Shown here piece after piece: positions 33,012 through 40,711 of a DNA stretch of 64,000 bases. Source of the DNA: Paludibacter sp963678465. GTDB taxonomy: Bacteria; Bacteroidota; Bacteroidia; Bacteroidales; Paludibacteraceae. Made by a program: the position numbers and the translations under genes. Within the stretch, counting starts at the first letter, position 1, and each line of letters starts with the position of its first letter. The notes beneath the pieces were generated by a model. The model saw only the letters and a list, made by a program, of their open reading frames with translations, made no database searches and was not told where the DNA came from. The stretch is taken from positions 620,001-684,000 of the forward strand of contig OY782858.1 in assembly GCA_963678465.1 (NCBI GenBank), in the 5' to 3' direction.

Positions 33012-33814
33012 TGGCAGAGCTAAAACGGACATATAGCAAAGGTAATCCTGAAAAAGAGCTTCTACCTCAGCAGAAAAAGAAAACTGTTGAAGTAGAAGCT
33101 CGACAGATGCCTATAAGTGATATTCAGATAGCGGGTTATCAGAAAACGGACATAGAGGAATTACCCAAAGCATTTTTCATAATCATATCTGGAGGTGAAG
33201 TCCGCGAAAAAGATTATTTCAAAATAATATCTCATCAGGATAAATTTCAACGCATTAAGCTGGAATTTATATCTGAGTCGAATAAGCTGGTGAACCCAAC
33301 AAGAATGTATGAACTAGCTATTTACAAAAAAGAAAGATTAGCTAGTAGTAGAAATGAAGATTCAGAACCTGATAGCTTCTATTTAATAACGGATGTAGAT
33401 GATTTTATAAGCGAGTTGATAAAAATTCACCCTCTGTGCTTAAAAGAAAATTTCCGATTAATGATAAGTAATCCTTGTTTTGAGCTATGGCTATATTATG
33501 CGCACAGCTGTGACATTCCTAATTTTCCAATTCCTGACAAAGTGACCAAGATAAGTGGCAAATTTAAGGGATGGGCAGATACCGCAATTAGGGGTGGAGT
33601 AAAGTCAAAAAGAGCCATTTTTAATATTTATCCGAACATCGAAAATGCAAAAAAAAATTATACGGAAGATGAAAACGGAATACCTGTGTTATTTTCAACC
33701 AACATGTACTTATTAGCAGAAGATTTATTGCCATTGATTGAACCTGAGTTGACGAATATGATAGATGACAATAAAAAAAATGAAGAAAAATTTCGAAGTC
33801 GTAATAAGAAATGA
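33011..33814 (+). CDS. RloB-like (AbiLii-like) effector protein
   Basis: A 267-residue protein of the RloB family. It contains I-S-G-G-E-V-R-E-K-D-Y-F at about 59-70 (the family's acidic E-x-x-x-E-x-x-Y-F motif), the D-x-D motif in L-I-T-D-V-D-D-F at about 122-130 and the highly typical S-N-P-C-F-E-L-W-L-Y at about 155-164. These acidic residues are arranged as in TOPRIM nucleases. A basic N-terminal tail (about 30 residues) precedes the fold. With the ATPase upstream it forms a two-gene abortive-infection module; the target and trigger are unknown. Confidence 0.85.
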   Translation: MAELKRTYSKGNPEKELLPQQKKKTVEVEARQMPISDIQIAGYQKTDIEELPKAFFIIISGGEVREKDYFKIISHQDKFQRIKLEFISESNKLVNPTRMYELAIYKKERLASSRNEDSEPDSFYLITDVDDFISELIKIHPLCLKENFRLMISNPCFELWLYYAHSCDIPNFPIPDKVTKISGKFKGWADTAIRGGVKSKRAIFNIYPNIENAKKNYTEDENGIPVLFSTNMYLLAEDLLPLIEPELTNMIDDNKKNEEKFRSRNKK

Positions 33815-33904
33815 ACTCGTCCTTTCGGATGTGCGATGAATAAACTAAAGATAGCTCAAGTTGCAGGAAACCAGCGGTCACGACTGTAAGGAGTAATTGC
33901 AATC
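33814..33904. repeat. Third dispersed repeat family, copy 3b
   Basis: Starts at the RloB stop codon: CTCGTCCTTTCGGATGTGCG, GATGAATAAACTAAAG, AACCAGCGGTCACGACTG and GGAGTAATTGCAATC. Nearly the same as copy 3a. Confidence 0.75.
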
Positions 33905-34068
33905 ATTTGCCCCCTTCAATTCCAACGCATTGAAACCGCAAAAGAAAATAATTGAAGGTTGAACCTACTTGTTTGCCACTCAGTGCAAAATAGAATTTTT
34001 TTTACATTTTTCAGACAAAAAGAACAATACCCTGCGAAGCATTTAATGCTCCGTACTGCCACTACAAT

Positions 34069-34132
34069 ATCCACACTCCCCCTCGTTTGCAACGAGGGGT
34101 AAATGGTTAAGCGTTTGAAACGCTTAGAAGAA
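34069..34132. repeat. CTCGTTTGCAAACGAG-type repeat with two palindromes
   Basis: CCCCTCGTTTGCAACGAGGGG then AAGCGTTTGAAACGCTT. The first palindrome has lost one central A compared with the other copies. Apart from this and repeat 3b, 33815-34472 shows nothing I can support. Confidence 0.7.
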
Positions 34133-34472
34133 GCCACTTCATCTCCGTGTTTATATCAAACACATTGCTGTGGCTTTTATAGTTTTTTCTTTCGGAGCTG
34201 AACCACAGTGTTCTGCCACCCCAAATTTTACTTTATGTTCTGCTAAGATGCACCATTCAGAAATCAATCATTCATTGCAGGTTCATTTTGCAGGTGAAAA
34301 AAAGTGATAAGACAGAGTGTTGATATAATGTTATTGCTACTGGAATGCGTACCTGGGGGAGAGGAGAGACAGAAACATATAACTGAACTTATTCTTCCTA
34401 CTATTTTTGATATTTTTAAAAAAAGTTTTTTAAGTGTGTAAACTTTTATGAAAGTTAATTTGTTTGTAGTTT

Positions 34473-34487
34473 TTGTAATCATTACAA
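34473..34487. promoter_or_regulatory. Perfect 15-bp palindrome before the T9SS cargo gene
   Basis: TTGTAAT-C-ATTACAA, 28 bp upstream of the ATG at 34516; it could be an operator. No clean TAnnTTTG box is seen here (TAGTTTTTG at 34467 is one base too long). Confidence 0.4.
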
Positions 34488-34515
34488 TTTGTATAATTAA
34501 TAATTCAAAAACTAC

Positions 34516-36432
34516 ATGAAAAAAACAAAATTACTCTTTTTATGCTTATTATTTTTAGCTGCAGTAAATGCGCAAACCCTTTCTTATCAAGCGGGCAATG
34601 CGGGTCCGGGTTTTAGTAACGTAACCACTGAGATTAACGGCTACCTTAGTACAAGTCAACAAAACGTATCGCTTGAAATATACAGTGATATTTACACAGG
34701 CGTATGGACAGGAAGTGGCGACTACGATTATTATGTAAACAACATCTTTGTAGGTTCGAGCACTACTCCATCGCTCAAAGTCGATATTACATCTTATATC
34801 CCGGTGAGTTCAGTAAAAGTTGTATCAAAAGCATATACTTGGTCGACAGTTTCGGCAACTGTTATTATTACGCCTGCAGCTACATTGGCAAGTGGACCGG
34901 GTGTTAGCAACATAAGCTATTGTAAAGCTGCAACAGCCGTTCCCCTACAGGCATCGCTTACGGGCACGGGTACATCGCTGAAATGGTTTACTTCAGCTGC
35001 TGGCGAAGGATATTCTGCATCAGCACCCATTCCTTCAACCGAGACAGTAGGAACAAAAATCTATTATGTGTCGCAGACCGACAATGCGGGAGTTGAGTCA
35101 GAACGCTCAGCCATTACAATAACTGTTTCAGATCAGGTGGTGCTCACATGTACCGATGACAAAACAGTGGTGAATCCGGTAAATCAGGACGAGGTTGATA
35201 CAGAATTCATTGCTTTCCTGAATGGTTTTGGCAATAATTCAGCCAATGCAAGCGCCGGCTCTTTTAGCTCAAACACAGTTGGTTTCTCCGGTAATTATGC
35301 CGCTGAAAACTGGTCGAATACAGCTCAGTCATCAAGCAGCAATTTCAATCATTCAGTAGCTACGCTTATTATCGGAGCCAATAGCGGAGGTGGAGGTACC
35401 ACCCGTCAGATTACAATTCCTGCTGATGGAATCATCAGTTTCGATTGGTCTGCTGCTCTTACCGGATCTGGCGGTTTTACATTTAAATACATTATCAATG
35501 GAACGGAAACAGAAATCCCAACCGGAAATGGTGCAGGTACGATAGCGAATATTGCTGTGAAGACAGGAGATGTGTTCCAGTTCAGCACCTGGGGATATAC
35601 AAAGAGCTCAACCTACACAACTTCTATATCAAACTTTGAAGTGAAAACAGTCCTTCCTTCAACATTTGCGACCGATAACGGTTTTGTAAACGCTTTAGCT
35701 CCTGAAAACTGGTCGAATACAGCTCAGTCAACAAGCAGTAATTTTAATCATTCAGCCGCTGTACTGAATATCGGAGCCAATAGCGGAGGTGGAGGCACCA
35801 CACGCAAGATTACAATTCCTGCTGATGGAATTATCGGTTTCGATTGGTCAGCTGCTTTTACCGGATCTGGTGGTTTTACATTTAAATACATTATCAATGG
35901 AACGGAAACAGAAATCCCAACCGGAAATGGTGCAGGTACGATAGCGAATATTGCTGTGAAAGCAGGGGATGTGTTCCAGTTCAGCACCTGGGGATATACA
36001 AAAAACTCAACTTACACAACTTCGATAACAAACTTCAGCTATCAATATTCTAAGGCCAATGTAGGTGCAGTAAAAGGGTTCTTCGCCAATGAAGGGTCGA
36101 TAGCAGTAACATATACAGTGCTGAGTGACTGTGGACCTACAAGTTGTACAAAAACTTTCAGCGTGTTGAAAAACAATACTACTGATAATAAAGAGCTAAT
36201 GAGCAATGAATTGGTTAGTTATTATCCTAATCCAACAAGAGGAACTGTCACTTTAAATCTTAACAAAAAAGCTGGTTTGAGCATTTATAGCTTGGAAGGC
36301 AAAGTGATAAGAACTCAGCAGCTTGTTGAAGGGAGCAACACTGTCCATCTGGATGATTTCAAAGCAGGTGTTTACAGCTTCAGAGTAATCACCAACGACA
36401 ATGTAAAAACTTTCAAAGTAATCAAAGAGTAA
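34516..36432 (+). CDS. T9SS type A sorting domain protein with duplicated central domain
   Basis: A 638-residue secreted protein. A signal peptide (1-20, ending V-N-A-Q) is followed by an Ig-like region (about 20-125), an Ig-like/PKD-like unit (about 130-215), two nearly identical domains of 133 residues (about 263-395 and 396-528), and a type A T9SS C-terminal domain at about 565-638 (Y-Y-P-N-P-T-R-G, S-I-Y-S-L-E-G-K-V-I, G-V-Y-S-F-R-V). The C-terminal domain directs export through SprA and is removed or lipid-anchored at the surface. The duplicated units share almost all residues, with S-G-G-G-G-T-T-R and G-S-G-G-F-T-F-K-Y-I-I-N; their function is unknown. A strong terminator follows. Confidence 0.9.
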   Translation: MKKTKLLFLCLLFLAAVNAQTLSYQAGNAGPGFSNVTTEINGYLSTSQQNVSLEIYSDIYTGVWTGSGDYDYYVNNIFVGSSTTPSLKVDITSYIPVSSVKVVSKAYTWSTVSATVIITPAATLASGPGVSNISYCKAATAVPLQASLTGTGTSLKWFTSAAGEGYSASAPIPSTETVGTKIYYVSQTDNAGVESERSAITITVSDQVVLTCTDDKTVVNPVNQDEVDTEFIAFLNGFGNNSANASAGSFSSNTVGFSGNYAAENWSNTAQSSSSNFNHSVATLIIGANSGGGGTTRQITIPADGIISFDWSAALTGSGGFTFKYIINGTETEIPTGNGAGTIANIAVKTGDVFQFSTWGYTKSSTYTTSISNFEVKTVLPSTFATDNGFVNALAPENWSNTAQSTSSNFNHSAAVLNIGANSGGGGTTRKITIPADGIIGFDWSAAFTGSGGFTFKYIINGTETEIPTGNGAGTIANIAVKAGDVFQFSTWGYTKNSTYTTSITNFSYQYSKANVGAVKGFFANEGSIAVTYTVLSDCGPTSCTKTFSVLKNNTTDNKELMSNELVSYYPNPTRGTVTLNLNKKAGLSIYSLEGKVIRTQQLVEGSNTVHLDDFKAGVYSFRVITNDNVKTFKVIKE

Positions 36433-36466
36433 AAGCTTAAGTAGTTTACATATAGCCTGATAATGA

Positions 36467-36502
36467 CCGCCCGTGTGAAGAATGCTCCACGGGCGGTTTT
36501 TT
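36467..36502 (+). terminator. Strong rho-independent terminator
   Basis: A 9-bp GC-rich stem (CCGCCCGTG at 36467-36475 with 36488-36496), a 12-nt loop and six T. It ends the T9SS cargo gene. Confidence 0.9.
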
Positions 36503-36852
36503 GCATTAACTATCGGTTTTCAGCAAGCGCAAAATGCTAAAGTGTTTTTAGGTGAAAAGGATAGTTGTATAATAAGACCTGCAATCTGTTTTTTCGAAAA
36601 ACGATAGATTACTTTAAAATTAGTAAATATTAATAAACCTTTCCTTGAAAACACTTGAGTAGGAAAGGGGGATAAGACAAAATTTTGTGTTTTTAAAATT
36701 AAAATAGAAGGCAAAAAATTCAGTGTAAGCTTCAAAAATTGAAATAAGCGCTGAATACAGAAGCAGAAGTTGTAATTTTATGCAAAAAACCGTATTAATT
36801 TGCAATAAAACAGGTCGGGAAAAGAGGAAAAACATACAAAACTGCGAAAATT

Positions 36853-37140
36853 CAATATTGAACTGCTGCAGTACGTATATGTTTTCTCCAAAAACAATAT
36901 TGAACTGCCGCAGTACGGATACGTTTTCTCCAAAAACAATATTGAACTGCCGCAGTACGGATACGTTTTTTCTAAGAACAATATTGAACTGTCGCAGTAC
37001 GGATACGTTTTCTCTAAAAACAATATTGAACTGTCGCAGTACGGATACGTTTTCTCCAAAAACAATATTGAACTGTCGCAGTACGGATACGTTTTCTCTA
37101 AAAACAATATTGAATTATGTGAAAATAATATTGAAAAACG
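36853..37140. repeat. 42-bp tandem repeat array (about 6.8 units)
   Basis: Six complete 42-bp units start at 36853, 36895, 36937, 36979, 37021 and 37063, then a seventh, decayed one at 37105. Each begins CAATATTGAACTG and includes GCAGTACGGATACG. Units differ at a few positions (CC/CT/TT in the T-rich part). As 42 is divisible by three, frames stay open on both strands (14-residue repeats), but no signal supports translation. There are no spacers, so it is not a CRISPR. The flanks 36503-36852 and 37141-37644 show no convincing gene; a 34-codon frame at 37324 begins like a signal peptide but ends at once. Confidence 0.85.
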
Positions 37141-37644
37141 AGGGTGTTGATCCTTACTGTAGCAGTTCAGTATTTTATAAATGCAGTTCAATCAGTGTTT
37201 TGGCTGGTTTTTGATTGAAAAAGCGCTGTTCGGGTAAAAACATCAGGCTTTTGACTTGTTCTGTCGGCAGTGTCGAAAAAAAGGACTTAGTGCGGATTTG
37301 AATATTTATTCAGAAGAATACGAATGAAAAAAATAGTAGTTTTTATAGGCATATTATTTTATAAGACGCCTGTTCTCTTTTTCACCCGGCAAAGTCTCCC
37401 TTTTAAAAAACGAAGTTCTGCTTTTTAATAATAGATTGTATAGAGTGCTCAAAATTCCCGAAAATCCTCCTTCTCCCCGCTGTATCAATAATAACAACAG
37501 GGTAGTATTGGAGCAATAGCAAGCGGGATCTGAAAAATGATAAAATAAACAACAATTGAAAGACTGCTTGTGCTTGAAAAGCAGCTTGATAACTGAGAGT
37601 AGGTAAAGCTCCGGTATCCAATCTTTCAATCGTTGAATAACACC

Positions 37645-37977
37645 TTACAATACCAGAGTAGCCGATTTTTTACCAAATTCGTTACAGCGGGTAGTCACTT
37701 CAATTTTAGTGCCTTTGGCCAGACCGGGCAATGAAACTTCTACAACTTCGGACTGTGTTGAGGTTTGCTTTTGGGGCTTGATGGTTTTTATTTCTTTGCC
37801 ATTGGCCTTGATTGTGATCAGGTCGATGTAATGTGTTGTTACATCCTTTACTTTATGGATGGCTTCAATTTTAAGATTACCATTCTCATAAGCTAAATTT
37901 ACTTTTTTAGCAGGATCGGCTTTCGCTACAAAACTTATTGCTACAACAGCAATAATTGTTAATAATGCCTTTTTCAT
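37645..37977 (-). CDS. Secreted protein resembling the desulfoferrodoxin/neelaredoxin iron domain
   Basis: A 110-residue exported protein (signal peptide 1-20, V-A-K-A). The mature part contains I-H-K-V-K-D-V-T-T-H-Y-I-D-L-I-T-I and T-R-C-N-E-F-G, which line up by eye with H-P-x-x-x-x-H-Y-I-E-W-I and C-N-x-H-G of superoxide reductases. His41, His49 and Cys98 would be retained while the last ligand His is Phe101, so iron binding is uncertain. It is the third gene of a minus-strand operon with two putative haem-binding membrane proteins, suggesting a periplasmic redox role. Confidence 0.6.
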   Translation of the reverse strand: MKKALLTIIAVVAISFVAKADPAKKVNLAYENGNLKIEAIHKVKDVTTHYIDLITIKANGKEIKTIKPQKQTSTQSEVVEVSLPGLAKGTKIEVTTRCNEFGKKSATLVL

Positions 37978-37988
37978 ATTGCTTCTAA

Positions 37989-38192
37989 TTAAGTGAAAAA
38001 ATAAAAATAAATCATGACTACAGCATGTATCATTACTAATATAAAAGCTGTAATGCTTAGTTTTTTATGTAAATGCAATTTTGGTTTGGGTTTAATTACC
38101 CTTAAGCCCGTCAATAATGAAATGATTAAAATCACCAATCCGGCCAAACTCAGATAAATTGCCACATCCCAAAGAATTTGAAGAAAATCCAT
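37989..38192 (-). CDS. Small two-helix membrane protein, possible haem ligand pair
   Basis: 67 residues with two hydrophobic helices (about 10-30 and 44-65) separated by a basic loop (P-K-P-K-L-H-L-H-K-K). His42 and His56 are separated by 13 residues within or next to the second helix, the spacing seen in bis-haem b-type cytochrome helices. The gene lies 12 bp after the upstream gene and 11 bp before the downstream one, so all three are clearly one operon. No family was recognised. Confidence 0.65.
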   Translation of the reverse strand: MDFLQILWDVAIYLSLAGLVILIISLLTGLRVIKPKPKLHLHKKLSITAFILVMIHAVVMIYFYFFT

Positions 38193-38204
38193 AGCGTAAT
38201 TTTT

Positions 38205-38891
38205 TTAGAGTTTAATAACCACTGTTGCCACAAATAAGCTCGAAAACGCTGTGATGGCTGCAATTCGGTGATAAGGAACTAAGGATGAATTGTTTTCTAA
38301 CATTCCGGAAAGTATATTGGTGGCTAACATGCTTGTTACATGAACGATTGCTAAAGTCCGGTGTATATTTAGCTTTGTAAATCCCGTTGTTCTGTTTCGC
38401 ATCGGAGGAGGCGAAAACAAGGCAAAAGCCAGACTGCCAAAATAAGTAAAGTTGGTAACACCTGTAAATGTCTCGTGTAGGTCTTTTGCCTTTTCGTTAC
38501 CTTTCGAACTCATTTGTCCTGTAATTCCGGAACCTATCATGCCAGCAAGCGAAACATACCCGGCAATCCGGTGTATCTGGTTCATCTTGTCGCGAATTTC
38601 CATTTCGCGATCTCTTGCCTCCATGCTCAGGCTGAAAGTATCAAAATTACGCATCAAACCATTTTCGCCCCATAGCCATCGCTGTGTAAATAAGTAGTGC
38701 GAAGGCAAAAGAGCCTGTTCGCCCGAATCAGTTTTTTCGGCTTCTACAAGAACTAAAGCGTCTGAATCCTTCTGTTGGAGGTTGATTTCTTCAGTAATAA
38801 TAATGCTGTCTGTTTGTACAATTAATGAGTCCTGGGCATGAACTTGTAGTACAAAAATGAATAAACAAAAAAACACAAATCGTTTTTTCAT
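38205..38891 (-). CDS. Four-helix membrane protein with histidine pattern of b561-type cytochromes
   Basis: 228 residues: signal peptide (1-20, V-H-A-Q), a soluble acidic stretch (20-95), then four hydrophobic helices at about 106-125, 139-160, 175-197 and 207-227. Each helix starts or contains a His (107, 139, 177 and 184, 208), the layout expected for a haem-b electron carrier. I did not recognise a named family. First gene of the operon with the 67-residue and superoxide-reductase-like proteins; the simplest inference is transmembrane electron transfer to the periplasmic partner. A TACTTTTG box lies at 38954-38947 on the minus strand. Confidence 0.65.
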   Translation of the reverse strand: MKKRFVFFCLFIFVLQVHAQDSLIVQTDSIIITEEINLQQKDSDALVLVEAEKTDSGEQALLPSHYLFTQRWLWGENGLMRNFDTFSLSMEARDREMEIRDKMNQIHRIAGYVSLAGMIGSGITGQMSSKGNEKAKDLHETFTGVTNFTYFGSLAFALFSPPPMRNRTTGFTKLNIHRTLAIVHVTSMLATNILSGMLENNSSLVPYHRIAAITAFSSLFVATVVIKL

Positions 38892-38946
38892 TAGGGGGTA
38901 GTATTGTTGTATGTTTAAAAGTAATATTGACTATCACAAAACGCCA

Positions 38947-38954
38947 CAAAAGTA
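38947..38954 (-). promoter_or_regulatory. Promoter -7 box of the redox operon
   Basis: TACTTTTG on the minus strand, 56 bp upstream of the ATG at 38891; -33 element not clear. Confidence 0.4.
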
Positions 38955-39111
38955 ATCATGTTTTTTTATTAAATGCATATTTTGCATGATAAATTATTCC
39001 ATTAACTGTTTATAGCTTGTGAAATTCAGCTAAACAGTCCTTTTGTAATCAATTCGTAATACATAACTGAAAACGAAGCCATACGCCATATTTCTTAACT
39101 ACTTGTTTCTT

Positions 39112-40572
39112 CTACCATGGTATTGTGTCAGTAGGTTTATATTCAACCCTACCTCTCGAACCATTATAGCCCGAAGGACCATCCATACCGTTCATGCCGT
39201 TACCGCCGTTTCTACCCGAAGGACGTCCGCTTCCACCACTTCCGCCGCTTCCACCATATCCACCATCTCCGCCGGAACCTCCGCTACCACCGTCCACAAA
39301 TATTTTTATTAAATCTAAATACTGGCTGGTAGCAGGGGTGTAATAAACAATTACATATCCACCGTCGCCACCATGACCTCCTGCACCACCATATCCTCCC
39401 GGACCGCCATGTCCGCCATCGCCACCGGGTTTTTGTTTGGTAATTTGTTTCGTTATTTCCTCTTTGATATCCTTTCCGGCTGTATCTTTTTTTATGATCG
39501 TTTCTTTGATATATTCGGTATAAAACTCACCGGTGTAACCATTCCCGCCATTTCCACCACGGCCACCATCACCGCCCGAACCTCCACTACCTCCTGATGC
39601 CTTGATGGCTATACTTCCACCTTGTGGATGAATTAAATAATGCTGTTGTTTTTTCGTTCTTAAGTTTTCGACAAAAACCTTTATCAGGGGACTCTGAACA
39701 ATAGAATCATAGTAGGCATCGGCAAAAACATCAATGTCGTCGCCGGGGTAACCGTCCGATCCATGTTCTCCATCCTGGCCTGCTCTGCCATGTTCTCCTG
39801 TAGAACCTGTAGAACCACTGAATCCACTTGAACCGAATATCCCTGAATTTCCCGATGCATAATATTTGTAATTTTCTTTGTAGTCAAACTGAAAATCAAG
39901 GATATCGTAAACGTTGGTGTCGGTCTTTAATTGGATCAGGAAACCGGGGGTATGGTCGGGGTTGTCGAAAATATCATTGCTTGCAATAAATTCGCCGTTT
40001 TCTTGTCGTCCGCCTTTTGTAATGATTTCGTAGTCGGGCAGTACCTTTTTAAGCGCTTTATTGCTTGTGAAAAATTGTTGTTTATAATTATCGTAGGTTA
40101 CCTGTAAGCCGAACTTCAGCTTTGTTCCGGGGATTTTTTTGAATGATTGAGTAGGAAATACCTTGATTTCTTTTTCGTAATTCAACCATAAAGTGTCGTT
40201 GAAGATTTTTTCGGGTTGATGCTTTGGGCTGACGCTGAGGGCTACAAAAGGCAGGCGTTCGGTTGCCGGTTTATCGATAGTGATTGTACCGTTTTTGAAG
40301 CGGCCATTTTGAATGTCGATATTGAAGTTTTTCCATCGCAGGTTGCCTTTCGAAAAACCTGATGTTTTGAACACCTGATTATCGGCGGTGAACACCACAA
40401 AGCCAATTTTATGTTCGCTTCCGGGCAACAGGAGCAGGGAGTCGCAACGAAGACTTATTTTTTTGATGTCGTATGGATCAATGTTTTTCACTTTACGATG
40501 AAATGAAAACGACATCAGGCTTATTGATAATATTATCAATAATAAAACGGACGTAACTCTGACCTTTTTCAT
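39112..40572 (-). CDS. Collagen-like glycine-rich exported protein
   Basis: 486 residues with a hydrophobic N-terminal signal or anchor (about 5-24). Residues 30-240 form a soluble beta-rich region without recognised family. Then come glycine-rich blocks: about 243-280 with collagen-like G-x-y triplets (G-S-S-G-F-S-G-S-T-G-S-T-G-E), about 325-350 with G-G-S-G-G-S-G-G-D-G-G-R, and two later blocks (about 385-410 and 430-470) of the same G-G-x type, ending D-T-I-P-W. Such repeats build rod-like or flexible surface structures. It lacks a T9SS C-terminal domain. It is transcribed alone and carries its own promoter region, not identified. Confidence 0.78.
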   Translation of the reverse strand: MKKVRVTSVLLLIILSISLMSFSFHRKVKNIDPYDIKKISLRCDSLLLLPGSEHKIGFVVFTADNQVFKTSGFSKGNLRWKNFNIDIQNGRFKNGTITIDKPATERLPFVALSVSPKHQPEKIFNDTLWLNYEKEIKVFPTQSFKKIPGTKLKFGLQVTYDNYKQQFFTSNKALKKVLPDYEIITKGGRQENGEFIASNDIFDNPDHTPGFLIQLKTDTNVYDILDFQFDYKENYKYYASGNSGIFGSSGFSGSTGSTGEHGRAGQDGEHGSDGYPGDDIDVFADAYYDSIVQSPLIKVFVENLRTKKQQHYLIHPQGGSIAIKASGGSGGSGGDGGRGGNGGNGYTGEFYTEYIKETIIKKDTAGKDIKEEITKQITKQKPGGDGGHGGPGGYGGAGGHGGDGGYVIVYYTPATSQYLDLIKIFVDGGSGGSGGDGGYGGSGGSGGSGRPSGRNGGNGMNGMDGPSGYNGSRGRVEYKPTDTIPW

Positions 40573-40657
40573 AAGATTTGTTTTTTGTTAAATGTAACAT
40601 AAAATGTGCCAGAATTTCGAGCGCCCAAAGTAATGAAAAATCAATGAACCGGGTATG

Positions 40658-40690
40658 AAAAAACCCGTTCGCCGGAAGAGCAAACGGGTT
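40658..40690 (-). terminator. Rho-independent terminator of the carboxyltransferase gene
   Basis: An 8-bp stem AACCCGTT / AACGGGTT (40662-40669 with 40683-40690) followed on the minus strand by TTTTTT. Confidence 0.8.
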
Positions 40691-40711
40691 CAATTTTAAT
40701 GGAAAAGAAAT

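Noticed and set aside
36853..37140. CRISPR array
   Set aside because: The 42-bp units follow each other directly with no unique spacers, and no cas gene is present.
36780..37214. Repeat-rich proteins of 144 or 137 residues on either strand
   Set aside because: Both strands are open only because the unit is 42 bp; there is no signal peptide, promoter or sensible composition.
37324..37428. 34-codon secreted peptide
   Set aside because: Begins like a signal peptide but the remainder is not protein-like and ends at once; no promoter or terminator.
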